Source: Segatella cerevisiae (GTDB lineage Bacteria; Bacteroidota; Bacteroidia; Bacteroidales; Bacteroidaceae). From it: DNA of 64,000 bases. The translations under genes and the position numbers were made by a program. Below, piece after piece: positions 27,187 through 36,916 of the stretch. The notes beneath the pieces are model-generated. The model had not been told where the DNA came from. It searched no databases and saw only the letters and a program-made list of their open reading frames with translations. Numbering within the stretch: position 1 is the first letter of the stretch; each line of letters opens with the position of its first letter. The stretch covers positions 52,877 to 116,876 of the forward strand of contig NZ_JAMXLY010000004.1 of assembly GCF_024054555.1 (NCBI RefSeq). Direction: 5' to 3'.

Positions 27187-27969
27187 TCACACTTGAAAAC
27201 GGATATAAGAACGATCATCAAAACTTTTATATCCGGTTTTCAATCCTTTGGTTGCGAGGAATGAGGAGATATTCTGAGGGTCTTTCTCTAATTGTGTTGC
27301 CAAGAGATGCTCACTTTCCTGAAAAGTATCCCTGAGAAACGGGTATCCGTCACTGGCCAGGACAATCTCCGAACCTGCTGCTCGAGGGCAGGGAATCACT
27401 TTTATGCCTTTCTGAAAAATCGGAAAACCGTCAATGACGGCATAGGTCTTGTTCTGTCCCTCTTTCATGGCTTGAATCAGATCAGGGATGATCGCTTTCC
27501 TTGCATCGTCGGGTGATACCCCTTGTTGTATCAGTGTCTTGCGCTTCAAAGCGATTCTCTCTTCGTAGGGCTTTCCATTCTCCCAGAGTTTTCCGTTGAC
27601 GATCCCCTGGCAGTCTCCGACCATCCATATCTCATTCCGATAGTGGCTGTAGACAATGGCGCTGGCAGTCATCCGGTCTTCAGGGTGAGAGGCCAGATGG
27701 GTGAGGAGTTGTGCCGGGTAATGCTGACGTACACATTCGGTTACGCCCTGACAGAATTCTGTCAGGGTCGTTTCGGGTTTGAGTTGACGGATGAATCCCG
27801 AGATGATGAGCATGCAGTATCTGCCGTTCTTCATCTCCCGGGAAATCCTCATGGGCGTCTTACTGGTACTGCCGTCAACGATGCTTATAAATTGGTCTGT
27901 GACGACTATCCCGTCTTCGCATGTCTCCTGGCTTTCCTTGCCGATTATCTTGCTTTCTATAATGGTCAT
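27187..27969 (-). CDS. PP2C-like protein phosphatase
   Basis: A 260-residue protein resembling PP2C/SpoIIE-type metal-dependent Ser/Thr phosphatases. Visible motifs are QFISIVDGSTSKTP (metal site, about 20-33), WMVGDCQGIVNGKLW (about 119-133) and IVLASDGYPFLRD (about 215-227). The substrate is unknown and no kinase gene is nearby. ATG 27969 is chosen because the first metal motif starts about 20 residues later and no other start precedes it; this makes a 95-base overlap with the 3' end of the YgiQ-family gene. The longer in-frame extension to 28176 would give a basic, non-homologous N terminus. Confidence 0.78.
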   Translation of the reverse strand: MTIIESKIIGKESQETCEDGIVVTDQFISIVDGSTSKTPMRISREMKNGRYCMLIISGFIRQLKPETTLTEFCQGVTECVRQHYPAQLLTHLASHPEDRMTASAIVYSHYRNEIWMVGDCQGIVNGKLWENGKPYEERIALKRKTLIQQGVSPDDARKAIIPDLIQAMKEGQNKTYAVIDGFPIFQKGIKVIPCPRAAGSEIVLASDGYPFLRDTFQESEHLLATQLEKDPQNISSFLATKGLKTGYKSFDDRSYIRFQV

Positions 27970-30067
27970 TGTTTTCCTTTGTCCTATTTGAAGTTTGGTA
28001 TGAAGATTCTCTTTCTTCTGTTCCTGTTGCCGGGGAAGCGTATTTGAACGGCACGCGTCGTGGGTTTTTGCCTTTTTTCCACGTCTCCTCTTGAACCCCA
28101 TATTTCGGGTTTTGTCTGAAGGAATCATGGGACCGCTCTTTATTTTTCGGCCGTTCTTTCTTCCACTCAAATCCACCCCCTATCGGGCGATCGTCGAATT
28201 TGACATGGGGATTTGGCTTGGATCTGTTTCTCGAGAACCGTTCTCCACGGGGATAGAGCCTGTCGATGAGATCGGGGCGTCCGATACGTCTCAGTTCGTG
28301 TTCAATATTCCGCCGCTCTTCAGGTAAGTACCAAAAGAAAAACTGCCTTTGGGCTTTTTTCTCATTAGCCGTTTTAGCCGAATATACCGGTTCGAGGGTA
28401 TAGGGATCATAACCTGTGTACCACATCTCTGTCGCTATGGTCATAGGGGTCGGCGTAAAGTCCTGGACCTGTTCCAAATGGAAATTGAGGTCCTTGGTGA
28501 TAACGGCCAACTCTGCCATGTCTGCCTCGTGGCAACCGGGATGGGAACTGATGAAATAGGGGATGAGTTGCTCTTTGAGTCCTTCTTCCTTGTTGATCTG
28601 GTCAAAGATGCGCTTGAAATCATAGAACTCGTCGAAAGGGGGCTTGCGCATCAGCTTCAAGACTTGTGGAGAGGTGTGCTCCGGAGCAATCTTCAGTCTG
28701 CCACTGACATGTTTGGTGATCAACTCACGCGTATATTGTCGAGTTGACTCATTGATTTTTTCTTCCTTGCTCTGGTGGAGCAACAGGTCGTATCGTATAC
28801 CGCTGCTGATGAAACTCTTTTTGACTTCCGGCAAGGCATCGACGGTATGGTAGATATCCAGGAGTTGGGTATGATCCGTGTTCAGGTTGGGACAGACCTC
28901 AGGGTTGATGCATGAAGGACGCTTGCAATGCTCGCAGGCTTTTTCGTTTTTTCCATGCATGCCGTACATGTTGGCTGAAGGACCGCCCAGGTCTGAGATA
29001 TAACCTTTGAACCCCGGCATGTGTACGACTTGCCGGACTTCATTCATGATGCTTTTCTTGCTTCTGCAAACGACAAATTTGCCCTGATGCGCAGAGATCG
29101 TGCAAAAGGCACAACCTCCGAAACAACCTTGATGGATATTGACGGAAAACTTGATCATCTCGTATGCAGGAATGACTTTTCCCCGATATTTGGGATGAGG
29201 CTGCCGAGTATAGGGCAGGTCAAAATTCTCGTCGAGTTCTGCTGTCGTCAGTGTGGGATAGGGTGGGTTGACGACGACAAAAAGTCCGTCAACACCCTGA
29301 AGCAACCTGTGAGCATGTTTCATATTGGCTGCTTCCTCTATATACTTGTAATTCTCGGCTTCTGCCTTTTTGGAGTGCAGACATTCCTCATGAGAATGGA
29401 GGACGATGTCCTCATCTGTAATCCCCCCTTCAATATTTTCTTTTTGGGCCAGATAAACCGTCTGTGGGATATCGTGTATGGTGCTTATCGGTTTTCCGTC
29501 ATCCAGTTGATGGCAGAGTTCTATGATCGATTTCGTGCCCATACCATAGAGAATGAGGTCTGCCCCGGAGTCACAGAGAATGCATTTTCTCAGTCTGTCC
29601 TGCCAGTAGTCATAGTGCGTCAGTCGACGCATGCTCGCCTCGATGCCGCCCAGTACGACAGGTACATCGGGGAAGAGTTGCTTGAGGATCTTGGTATAGA
29701 CGACAGTGGGGTATTCGGGTCTGCAGTCGTGTCGGCCGTCAGGACTGTATTCATCTTGTGAGCGTAATCGTTTCCCCGCTGTATACTTGTTTACCATGGA
29801 ATCCATGACCCCCGGTGATATGGCAAAGCACAGTCTCGGCCGTCCCAGTTTTTTGAAGTCCCGATAGTCTCCGTGCCAGTCTGGCTGTGGAACGATAGCC
29901 ACTTTATAACCGGCAGCTTCCAGACTACGGCCTATTACAGCCTGTCCGAATGAAGGATGGTCGACGTAGGCATCCCCTGAGAAGATGATGACATCCAATT
30001 CGTCCCATCCTCTTAATTCACATTCCTTCTTTGTTGTGGGAAGGAAATCAGTCAATTGATAACTCAA
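27875..30067 (-). CDS. YgiQ-family radical SAM protein
   Basis: A 730-residue radical SAM enzyme of unknown reaction. The 4Fe-4S motif is HQGCFGGCAFCTISAHQGK (about 315), preceded by the family-specific N-terminal half (VVLGGIEASMRRLTHYDYWQD) and followed by PGFKGYISDLGGPSANMYGM and KIAPEHTSPQVLKLM. Beyond about residue 640 the protein becomes a basic, disordered tail rich in R, K, N and S. The last 31 codons also encode the start of the phosphatase in another frame. A small conserved gene lies 17 bases upstream. Confidence 0.93.
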   Translation of the reverse strand: MSYQLTDFLPTTKKECELRGWDELDVIIFSGDAYVDHPSFGQAVIGRSLEAAGYKVAIVPQPDWHGDYRDFKKLGRPRLCFAISPGVMDSMVNKYTAGKRLRSQDEYSPDGRHDCRPEYPTVVYTKILKQLFPDVPVVLGGIEASMRRLTHYDYWQDRLRKCILCDSGADLILYGMGTKSIIELCHQLDDGKPISTIHDIPQTVYLAQKENIEGGITDEDIVLHSHEECLHSKKAEAENYKYIEEAANMKHAHRLLQGVDGLFVVVNPPYPTLTTAELDENFDLPYTRQPHPKYRGKVIPAYEMIKFSVNIHQGCFGGCAFCTISAHQGKFVVCRSKKSIMNEVRQVVHMPGFKGYISDLGGPSANMYGMHGKNEKACEHCKRPSCINPEVCPNLNTDHTQLLDIYHTVDALPEVKKSFISSGIRYDLLLHQSKEEKINESTRQYTRELITKHVSGRLKIAPEHTSPQVLKLMRKPPFDEFYDFKRIFDQINKEEGLKEQLIPYFISSHPGCHEADMAELAVITKDLNFHLEQVQDFTPTPMTIATEMWYTGYDPYTLEPVYSAKTANEKKAQRQFFFWYLPEERRNIEHELRRIGRPDLIDRLYPRGERFSRNRSKPNPHVKFDDRPIGGGFEWKKERPKNKERSHDSFRQNPKYGVQEETWKKGKNPRRVPFKYASPATGTEERESSYQTSNRTKENNDHYRKQDNRQGKPGDMRRRDSRHRPIYKHR

Positions 30068-30084
30068 CTTTCTTTCCTTTTCCT

Positions 30085-30417
30085 TTAATCTGTTACGTCC
30101 AGAGGATCTTCGCTGGTATTCTGCTGTTTGGCAGACCAGTCTCTGTACAAATCGACAAGTTTCTGAAGTCCGAAAGCCTTCATATTACTGTTGTAGATGA
30201 GATCCAGGCAAAGGTCCAGGAGATTCTTGTCCTTGCCGGCTTCTGATTCGAGCAGGGAGCGAAGGTTGTATTTCAACTTGTCCAATACGTCTTCATTGAC
30301 GATGCCGTTACTGTCTACAAGGTTCTGTAGAAGTTGATATTTCTTAATGGTCCTCAGATGAACGTCGCTTACTTCAATACTGCGTGTTCCTGAAGGATTA
30401 GCTTGAATTTTATACAT
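30085..30417 (-). CDS. Small conserved protein upstream of YgiQ
   Basis: A 110-residue soluble, mostly helical protein. No family recognised. It has a regular helix pattern (HLRTIKKYQLLQNLVDSNGI, LDKLKYNLRSLLES, LDLCLDLIYNSNMKAFGLQK) and an acidic tail, with no signal peptide. The 17-base gap to the radical SAM gene suggests one transcript. Its coding pattern is good on the minus strand, with no competing frame. Confidence 0.65.
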   Translation of the reverse strand: MYKIQANPSGTRSIEVSDVHLRTIKKYQLLQNLVDSNGIVNEDVLDKLKYNLRSLLESEAGKDKNLLDLCLDLIYNSNMKAFGLQKLVDLYRDWSAKQQNTSEDPLDVTD

Positions 30418-30440
30418 AGTGATATACTTAAAAATTAGTG

Positions 30441-33098
30441 TTATTTCGATTGTTTTGCCGGCATATTCTCAGTTACGCTAGCTTTTATTACCGGTTTCAG
30501 ATAGTTCAGGATACCCTGCATGATCTGGTTGCGGTCTTTGGCATTTTTGATGCACTCAAAAGGAAAGCCCATGGTGAAACACCGGTAGTCATTTCCATGG
30601 TAGGCGACAGCGGCAGAGTTTCCGTCACTGTATTGCATGGCGCAGATGGCGCCGCCTGCAGGGGATATGATATCCGGGTGTGTAGCGGCATAATGTTTTG
30701 GGTTCAGCAGATGCCAGAAGGCAAAGTTCATGCCCAGTCCCGTCACTGTTTCCTGAATGTCCGCTGCGCTGTCCGGTTGATAAGTCAGTTTCAGATTGTC
30801 CTGCAACCAAGTTTTTTCATCCTCTCCTGTCATGTCTGAACCGACATAGGATCCGCTGACCAGAAGGCTTCCGCCGTGTTGGAGGTAACTGTGCAGGATC
30901 GGCCTGAGCGAATAGGGGAAGGTCTTGTAAAACTCAGGGGTATAACCGTCAAATTTCTCAAGTCCCAGGATGAGGTCGACGATGGGATAGTTTCCGATAT
31001 TTACTTTCCCACTGGTGACTGCCTGTTCCGAACAACTCTCCACTTGATAGTTGCCGGCTGCGGCAATGGCTTCAGTATGGCTGGCAGGATAATCGAAATC
31101 GTTGCCGGCTACGAAATGACCGACCATTTCATCTCCTCCATAGCCGAGTCCTCCGGGACCTTCTTTGCCGATTTGGTTACGGTCAAAGCAGGTCTGTAGT
31201 CCATTCCATCCTGCCGTCATCCCATAGCTGACTCCCGGATCTGCCGTCATGTCAAAACCTTGGAGGGAATCGTTGTCGACAACTTGTGGGGAGGCCAATC
31301 TATGGAATCCGTTGACGATGAGGATCGTGCCCTCTGAATTCGGACGATAGAGGGCAGAGAGGGTTTCTGAAGGGAAACTTTCTCCTCCGGCATTGCAGGC
31401 TGTGACTTTAAAGCGATAAGGGGTATTGGGGAGTAACTGGATCTCGCAGGCGTTGGTCTGAATGATCGTCCCGTTGTCGAATCCTTCTTCCCCTTTGGCG
31501 ACATAGATGATGTAAGAAGTTGGTGCAGCCGACGGTTCTTGTGGGTCTGTCTGACCGTCCCATGAGAGTCTGGCTTTGCCTTTCTGTTCTAAGGTTACTG
31601 AAAAGTTATCCGGTTGTAATGGTTCTACGACATAGTCTTGACCGTGATTGCTGCTGATGAAACGGAGGATCGTCTTATAGATCGACCGTGCAAGGGTGAA
31701 TTTGAACATCGGGTCCTGTGCAAGTTTGACATCAGGGAAATTCTGATGGGAGAGAGTTTCCAAGATAGCTGAAGGGATTTCAGGCAGTCTGGTCTCGGAA
31801 TAGTTGCGGTCCCACAGATAGCGTTTACTCCATTTTCCGTATTTTTTAGTGATGTCTGTGGTCACATTCTCGAGCAACGCTCTCGCAAGATCTTTGGAAG
31901 TTTGTCGCGAAATGCCTGAACTCAGCACTCCGTCATTGAAATCGGTCGTGCAGACAGCCAAACTCCCCACCAGATCTTTCCCATTGGGTGCGAAGCCTGC
32001 GTCACTGTGGACGGCAAGCGACAACTCCAGCGGTACGTTCTTCCCTTCAAGAGTCGGCATATAGACACTTCCGCCACCCAGCCAATTCGTCATCATTGAC
32101 CTGGTGTTGATATCGTCAGCATAATCATCAGTTCCTTTCCGGGAACTGTAAACCGAGTAAGGCGCACCGCTCCATTGTGCTGAATAGCGTGCTCCTTCGA
32201 GACAGCGTGGGATGCCGGAGACCTTTCCTCCCCGTGCAATGTTGCCCATGCCTCCCCCGAATCGGACTGCATCTGCCGTCACGATTCCTTTCTGGGAAGA
32301 CTGGTTCGTGACGACGACACGATTGGCGAGTGAGCAGCCTTGGGAGAAATCGAAACTTCCCAAATAGACCCATGTTCCTCCGCCCATCTTCTGATTGACT
32401 GTGAATTCAGTTGCCTGTCCTTGATGGTAAACGGTATAATGGGCGTCTTTTACACTTTTAGGGAGAGTTTGGTAACTGACATAGACTGCATATTTGCCAG
32501 TTTCAGGGATCTCCGGCTGATAGTCTATCTCACTGATACGTTTTTTCTTGGTTGCTTTGATCTGGCGCAGCGTACCTTTCTTGAAAGGGTTGTCACCATC
32601 CTGAAGCGTTTCACCGTGATAGGCGAAACCGACGGAGTCGCATCTTTTCCAATCCTTCCCGGTGTTGACTTCCTTATAATAGGGGAGTTTGATGGAATCA
32701 TCATTGTCTACGATGACTTCGTGGATCTGCCAGTCCCTCTCCCGAGGCGAGAACACTGTAGCTCCCGCATTTTCCAACATAGGGATGAGAAAAGGAATGA
32801 CGATCGTCTGTGTGAACATGTCCTCCGTCGTACAGAAGAGGTTAGGACGTTGCCACACCCATCTGCTTCTGTTGTTGTCGAAGTATCTTCCGTGTGATGC
32901 CCAGATGGAAATATGGCGGTCAAGGAGTCCCTTAGTGACGAGGTTGGGACGTGAAGCGTTGAACACCCATGGATCATCGTCATAGTTGATCTTTCCCCAT
33001 GCACGGGTATTTCCGTCTTGGTATTGCCCGAAGGTAGTGAGGGTCATGGCCAATAGGCCGAGTGTAAGAATAGCCTTTCTCAAAGATACTTTTTTCAC
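30441..33098 (-). CDS. Large secreted amidase-like protein with golvesin and Fn3 domains
   Basis: An 885-residue exported protein with a signal peptide (1-24, ending TTFG). The amidase_3-like fold is split: WASHGRYF (His about 69) and GATVFSPRERD at the N-terminal part, then a golvesin/xanthan-lyase-like beta domain (about 190-285) inserted, then LAVHSDAGF (His about 364) and IPSAILETLSHQNFPD (Glu about 447), the expected zinc and catalytic positions. A fibronectin type III domain follows (about 495-590), and a C-terminal domain of about 295 residues that I do not recognise. Relatives in databases are often called xanthan lyase. Likely role: cell-wall hydrolysis or adhesion. Confidence 0.78.
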   Translation of the reverse strand: MKKVSLRKAILTLGLLAMTLTTFGQYQDGNTRAWGKINYDDDPWVFNASRPNLVTKGLLDRHISIWASHGRYFDNNRSRWVWQRPNLFCTTEDMFTQTIVIPFLIPMLENAGATVFSPRERDWQIHEVIVDNDDSIKLPYYKEVNTGKDWKRCDSVGFAYHGETLQDGDNPFKKGTLRQIKATKKKRISEIDYQPEIPETGKYAVYVSYQTLPKSVKDAHYTVYHQGQATEFTVNQKMGGGTWVYLGSFDFSQGCSLANRVVVTNQSSQKGIVTADAVRFGGGMGNIARGGKVSGIPRCLEGARYSAQWSGAPYSVYSSRKGTDDYADDINTRSMMTNWLGGGSVYMPTLEGKNVPLELSLAVHSDAGFAPNGKDLVGSLAVCTTDFNDGVLSSGISRQTSKDLARALLENVTTDITKKYGKWSKRYLWDRNYSETRLPEIPSAILETLSHQNFPDVKLAQDPMFKFTLARSIYKTILRFISSNHGQDYVVEPLQPDNFSVTLEQKGKARLSWDGQTDPQEPSAAPTSYIIYVAKGEEGFDNGTIIQTNACEIQLLPNTPYRFKVTACNAGGESFPSETLSALYRPNSEGTILIVNGFHRLASPQVVDNDSLQGFDMTADPGVSYGMTAGWNGLQTCFDRNQIGKEGPGGLGYGGDEMVGHFVAGNDFDYPASHTEAIAAAGNYQVESCSEQAVTSGKVNIGNYPIVDLILGLEKFDGYTPEFYKTFPYSLRPILHSYLQHGGSLLVSGSYVGSDMTGEDEKTWLQDNLKLTYQPDSAADIQETVTGLGMNFAFWHLLNPKHYAATHPDIISPAGGAICAMQYSDGNSAAVAYHGNDYRCFTMGFPFECIKNAKDRNQIMQGILNYLKPVIKASVTENMPAKQSK

Positions 33099-33157
33099 TG
33101 TTTATGATAATAAAAAAGACCCGTTCGGTGAATGAGATGATTCAGGGACGCATCTAG

Positions 33158-33712
33158 TTATAATTTTCCTATCGTGAACTTCTCAGGTTTCTTGCCTTTG
33201 AAGTCCCGGAAATAGAGTTTGATGCGTCTCATGTCGGCATCAATGTCTCCGGAAGGATATACTGTTTCCGTACATTGTATGAGTTTGTGCTGGTAGTCAC
33301 AGCCATACAACAAGATAGGGAGGTGGGCTTCCGAGGCAATATAATAGAACCCCTTCTTCCAGTCGGGGTTCAGACTCCTTGTGCCCTCGGGGGTAATACA
33401 GAGGACAAAATGCGGCTCATTCAAAGCCAACTTTGCCAGAGAATCTGTCATATGTGTATGCTTTTCGCGGTGCACCGGGATTCCGCCCAAACTTCGGAAG
33501 AGGATACCTAAAGGCCAGAAGAACCATTCCTTTTTCATCAGGAAATGTGCTTTGATGCCTTCTGCATGGGCATATAATTGGCCGATTATCAGATCCCAGT
33601 TGCTGGTGTGCGGTGCCAGACAAAGTATATATTTTTCAGGATGAGTTTGATCAACGTTCTTCTTCCATCCAAGACGTTGATAGAGAAGCCATCTACAGAC
33701 TTTTTGCAACAT
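33158..33712 (-). CDS. 1-acyl-glycerol-3-phosphate acyltransferase-like (PlsC family)
   Basis: A 184-residue acyltransferase with the family motif I APHTSNWD (HxxxxD, residues 35-40) and motif III TPEGTRS (about 106). It transfers an acyl chain to lysophosphatidate or a similar acceptor at the inner membrane. ATG 33712 is chosen from homology and from the short gap of ten bases after the upstream gene; the frame continues to 33751 inside that gene. It is shorter than the classic PlsC, and the acceptor is uncertain. Confidence 0.85.
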   Translation of the reverse strand: MLQKVCRWLLYQRLGWKKNVDQTHPEKYILCLAPHTSNWDLIIGQLYAHAEGIKAHFLMKKEWFFWPLGILFRSLGGIPVHREKHTHMTDSLAKLALNEPHFVLCITPEGTRSLNPDWKKGFYYIASEAHLPILLYGCDYQHKLIQCTETVYPSGDIDADMRRIKLYFRDFKGKKPEKFTIGKL

Positions 33713-33722
33713 GATAAGATTG

Positions 33723-34001
33723 TTAATTTCCCAAGTTGGAAATCTGGTCAATGATCTCTGAGCTTTGCTTGTTGAAATCTTCAGTTAAATCCTGAAAATA
33801 TTTTTTCGGTTTCATTCCCGGTTCCGGGTGAGAGATACGGCTGATAAAATTAGAATGTAGTGTCAGAATGGAGGTGAGCAAAGCTTCGACATCTTCCTTT
33901 TCCGTTTTCCGTCCGCCATAGAGATCTGCCGCGATACACTCGGCAAAAAGATCACTACAAATATAATTGATCTTGCGCTTTAAAAGACGTTTATTTTTCA
34001 T
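33723..34001 (-). CDS. Small conserved protein upstream of plsC-like gene
   Basis: A 92-residue protein with no family I recognise. It is helical, with a basic N terminus (MKNKRLLKRKINYICSDL), no signal peptide and a charged end. It is ten bases from the PlsC-like gene and is the first gene of that operon; the -7 box lies at 34046-34053. Confidence 0.6.
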   Translation of the reverse strand: MKNKRLLKRKINYICSDLFAECIAADLYGGRKTEKEDVEALLTSILTLHSNFISRISHPEPGMKPKKYFQDLTEDFNKQSSEIIDQISNLGN

Positions 34002-34045
34002 TTCACGTTTTATATTAAATGATTGGTTTCTTCAATATGTCAGTT

Positions 34046-34053
34046 CAAAGATA
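34046..34053 (-). promoter_or_regulatory. -7 box for the 33723-34001 gene
   Basis: TATCTTTG on the minus strand, 44 bases before the ATG at 34001. Confidence 0.6.
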
Positions 34054-34147
34054 AATAAATTTCGGCAAATGAGAAAACTTCTTTGTGAAAAAACTCATAA
34101 AACTCAGAAATTAATAATCATTCTTTCGTTTTATCAGAGAAAAGTCC

Positions 34148-34155
34148 TAAATTTG
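34148..34155 (+). promoter_or_regulatory. -7 box for pyrophosphate-dependent phosphofructokinase
   Basis: TAAATTTG on the plus strand, about 41 bases before the ATG at 34197. Confidence 0.6.
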
Positions 34156-34196
34156 CATAAGATTTGAGATTTCAACGATTACTAAATTAATAAACG

Positions 34197-35837
34197 ATGG
34201 AAAAAAGTGTATTACAGGTAGAAAGAGCTGCTTACCAGCCCAAACTGCCCAAAGCTCTTCAAGGTGACGTCACCGTCAAGGAAGGTGCTCCTACTCAGAG
34301 TGTTGCTGATAGGGAAGAGATCAAGAAATTGTTTCCGAATACTTATGGAATGCCCCTGGTAGAGTTTGTACCGGGTAAAGAGACCGGTGCATCCAGAAAA
34401 ATGAATGTTGGCGTGATCCTTTCCGGCGGTCAGGCTCCTGGTGGGCATAATGTAATTTGTGGAATTTTCGATGAACTTAAAAAACTCGATCCTTCAAACC
34501 GCCTTTACGGTTTTCTGATGGGACCCGGTGGCTTGGTAGACCACAAATATATTGAGATTACAGAAGACCTGCTCAAGGACTATAGAAATACCGGTGGATT
34601 CGACATGATCGGATCAGGACGTACAAAACTCGAGAAGGTGGACCAGTTTGAGAAGGGTCTTCAGATTATCCATAAACTGGATATCAGTGCCGTCGTCATT
34701 ATCGGCGGTGATGACTCGAATACCAATGCTGCTGTCCTCGCTGAGTATTACAAGGCTAAAGGTTATGGCGTGCAGGTGATCGGATGCCCGAAGACCATCG
34801 ACGGGGATTTGAAAAATGACCAGATCGAAACCTCTTTCGGTTTTGACACTGCCACAAAGACCTATAGTGAAGTGATCGGCAATATCGAAAGGGATTGCAA
34901 CTCCGCACGTAAATACTGGCATTTCATTAAACTGATGGGCCGTTCTGCCTCTCACATCGCTTTGGAATGTGCCTTGCAGACCCAACCGAATATCTGTCTG
35001 ATCTCTGAGGAGATCCAGAAGAACGACCTGACTTTGAATCAGATCGTAGAGAATATTGCCAAGGTCGTTGCTAAGCGTGCCGAACAAGGAAACAATTTCG
35101 GTGTAGTCCTCATTCCTGAAGGCTTGATCGAATTTATCCCCGCTATCGGACGATTGATCAGTGAATTGAATGATCTGTTGGCTGCTCATGGTGCCGATTA
35201 TAAAGATCTGGATAAGAAAGCACAAAGAGATTATGTTCTGGCTCATCTCTCCAAAGAGAATGCCGAGACTTTCTCTACCCTTCCTGAAGGTGTAGCCCGC
35301 CAGTTGTCACTGGATCGCGATCCTCATGGAAACGTTCAGGTTTCCCTGATTGAAACTGAAAAATTGCTGTCTGAAATGGTTGGTGACCTGCTTGCAAAAT
35401 GGAAGAAAGAGGGCAAGTATAACGGTAAGTTTGCCGCTCAGCATCATTTCTTCGGATACGAAGGCCGCTGTGCCGCTCCTTCCAATTTTGACGCTGATTA
35501 CTGCTATTCTCTGGGAACCAGTGCCGCACAATTGATTGCCAATGGAAAGACAGGATATATGGCCATTGTGAAGAACCTGACAGCCGGTCCTGAAAATTGG
35601 AAAGCAGGAGGTGTGCCTATCACGATGATGATGAATATGGAGAAACGTAACGGTGAGATGAAGCCTGTCATTCGCAAGGCTTTGGTCGACCTGAATGACA
35701 AACCGTTCAAGACTTTCGCTGCTCATCGTGACGAGTGGGCTAAGGAAACGGCATACGTTTATCCCGGTCCTATCCAGTATTGGGGACCTGCATCAGTCTG
35801 CGATCGCACAACCAAGACATTGGAACTCGAACATTAA
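34197..35837 (+). CDS. pfp: Pyrophosphate--fructose-6-phosphate 1-phosphotransferase
   Basis: Interconverts fructose 6-phosphate and fructose 1,6-bisphosphate with pyrophosphate instead of ATP, reversibly. The 546 residues are of the long PFP-beta type. The catalytic signature [13 protein letters not shown] (about 165-177) has the GGDD form, where ATP enzymes have GGDGS, and [13 protein letters not shown] (about 196-208) carries the substrate-binding Thr/Asp and the PPi-type Lys. It is the probable main phosphofructokinase of this organism. A three-way-junction terminator follows at 35856-35953. Confidence 0.96.
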   Translation: MEKSVLQVERAAYQPKLPKALQGDVTVKEGAPTQSVADREEIKKLFPNTYGMPLVEFVPGKETGASRKMNVGVILSGGQAPGGHNVICGIFDELKKLDPSNRLYGFLMGPGGLVDHKYIEITEDLLKDYRNTGGFDMIGSGRTKLEKVDQFEKGLQIIHKLDISAVVIIGGDDSNTNAAVLAEYYKAKGYGVQVIGCPKTIDGDLKNDQIETSFGFDTATKTYSEVIGNIERDCNSARKYWHFIKLMGRSASHIALECALQTQPNICLISEEIQKNDLTLNQIVENIAKVVAKRAEQGNNFGVVLIPEGLIEFIPAIGRLISELNDLLAAHGADYKDLDKKAQRDYVLAHLSKENAETFSTLPEGVARQLSLDRDPHGNVQVSLIETEKLLSEMVGDLLAKWKKEGKYNGKFAAQHHFFGYEGRCAAPSNFDADYCYSLGTSAAQLIANGKTGYMAIVKNLTAGPENWKAGGVPITMMMNMEKRNGEMKPVIRKALVDLNDKPFKTFAAHRDEWAKETAYVYPGPIQYWGPASVCDRTTKTLELEH

Positions 35838-35855
35838 TAAGTTAGATATTTCCAG

Positions 35856-35953
35856 AGCCACAGAGTAAACGGCTTCCGCAAGTTTTTTTGACGGAAGACG
35901 AGAGAAGAAGACGTTGACACCTTTGATCTCTCCGTTTCTTCTGTGGCTTTTTT
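35856..35953 (+). terminator. Three-way-junction RNA with terminator tail
   Basis: A closing stem of nine plus six pairs (35856-35864 with 35940-35948; 35867-35872 with 35932-35937) encloses two hairpins: P2 six pairs (35873-35878 with 35892-35897) and P3 five pairs (35901-35905 with 35927-35931). Six T follow the stem, and the GH25 start at 35954 comes next. It can terminate pfp; it could also be an attenuator for the muramidase gene. Confidence 0.55.
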
Positions 35954-36916
35954 ATGATAATGGTGAAAGGAAATCCTATACAGCACAAGAAAGTTTCTTC
36001 TCATTCTGTCAACCGGAGTGGGACAAAGACCAGGAAGAAGAGAACGACGACGGGAAGCCGCCGGAAGTATACTCGTCATATCCATCATGCCTCATTCTTT
36101 TCTCCTTATAATTTCCTGCATATCCCTTTCATCAGGAAGAACAAGATTGCTTGGCTGATAGGAGCAATAGGCATTATGATCCTCTATATCTGGGCTTTCT
36201 ATCATTTTTTTGTGGGCCCTACCGGCTTTCGATGGAGGGCACTTTACAGCGATGCCGACTATCCTCAGGGATATGAGATAGAAGGGATAGACATCTCCCA
36301 TTATCAAGGGGATATCGATTGGGAAGAGTTGCGCAACGCAATGATCAACGGTTGTCCTGTGCGTTTTATCATTGTCAAGTCTACCGAGGGCTCTTCACAA
36401 ATAGACAGTAAGTTTTACAGCAATTTCCATAATGCGCGCGAATACGGTTTTATTCGTGGAGCCTATCATTATTGGAGCATCAAGAGCAGTGCCCGGCAAC
36501 AGGCTTACTATTTTCTGGAAAAGGTCAAACTCACGGAGGGTGATCTCCCGCCTGTCCTGGACGTGGAGCATAAACCGTCCCAACAGTCTACGGAGGATTT
36601 TCAGAGAGATGTCCTGACCTGGCTGCACATCGTAGAAGACCGGTATCATGTGAAACCGATCATCTATACCTATTATAAATTCAAGGACCGTTATCTCAAT
36701 GCGCCGGTATTCGACGACTACCCTTATTGGATAGCCCATTACTATGTGAAAAAAGTGGAATACAAAGGCAATTGGAAGTTCTGGCAGCATACGGATGCCG
36801 GCAAACTCTCCGGAATTAAAGGATACATTGATTTCAATATCTACAACGGCTCATACTATGATCTTCGAAAACTGACGATCGGTTCGCAGCAGGATGTGTT
36901 CGATGATAATGATTGA
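35954..36916 (+). CDS. GH25 muramidase, membrane-anchored
   Basis: A 320-residue lysozyme-type glycoside hydrolase that cuts the MurNAc-GlcNAc bond. A very basic N-terminal tail (about 1-60) precedes a membrane helix (about 65-87), then the GH25 barrel with EGIDISHYQGDIDW (about 108), FIIVKSTEGSS (about 138), GAYHYW (about 170) and the catalytic DVEH (about 200). The helix acts as an anchor with the enzyme outside the inner membrane. Starts ATG 35954 or 35960 both fit; no Shine-Dalgarno is visible because the terminator T run lies directly in front. It may be made only by read-through or from an internal promoter. Confidence 0.85.
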   Translation: MIMVKGNPIQHKKVSSHSVNRSGTKTRKKRTTTGSRRKYTRHIHHASFFSPYNFLHIPFIRKNKIAWLIGAIGIMILYIWAFYHFFVGPTGFRWRALYSDADYPQGYEIEGIDISHYQGDIDWEELRNAMINGCPVRFIIVKSTEGSSQIDSKFYSNFHNAREYGFIRGAYHYWSIKSSARQQAYYFLEKVKLTEGDLPPVLDVEHKPSQQSTEDFQRDVLTWLHIVEDRYHVKPIIYTYYKFKDRYLNAPVFDDYPYWIAHYYVKKVEYKGNWKFWQHTDAGKLSGIKGYIDFNIYNGSYYDLRKLTIGSQQDVFDDND

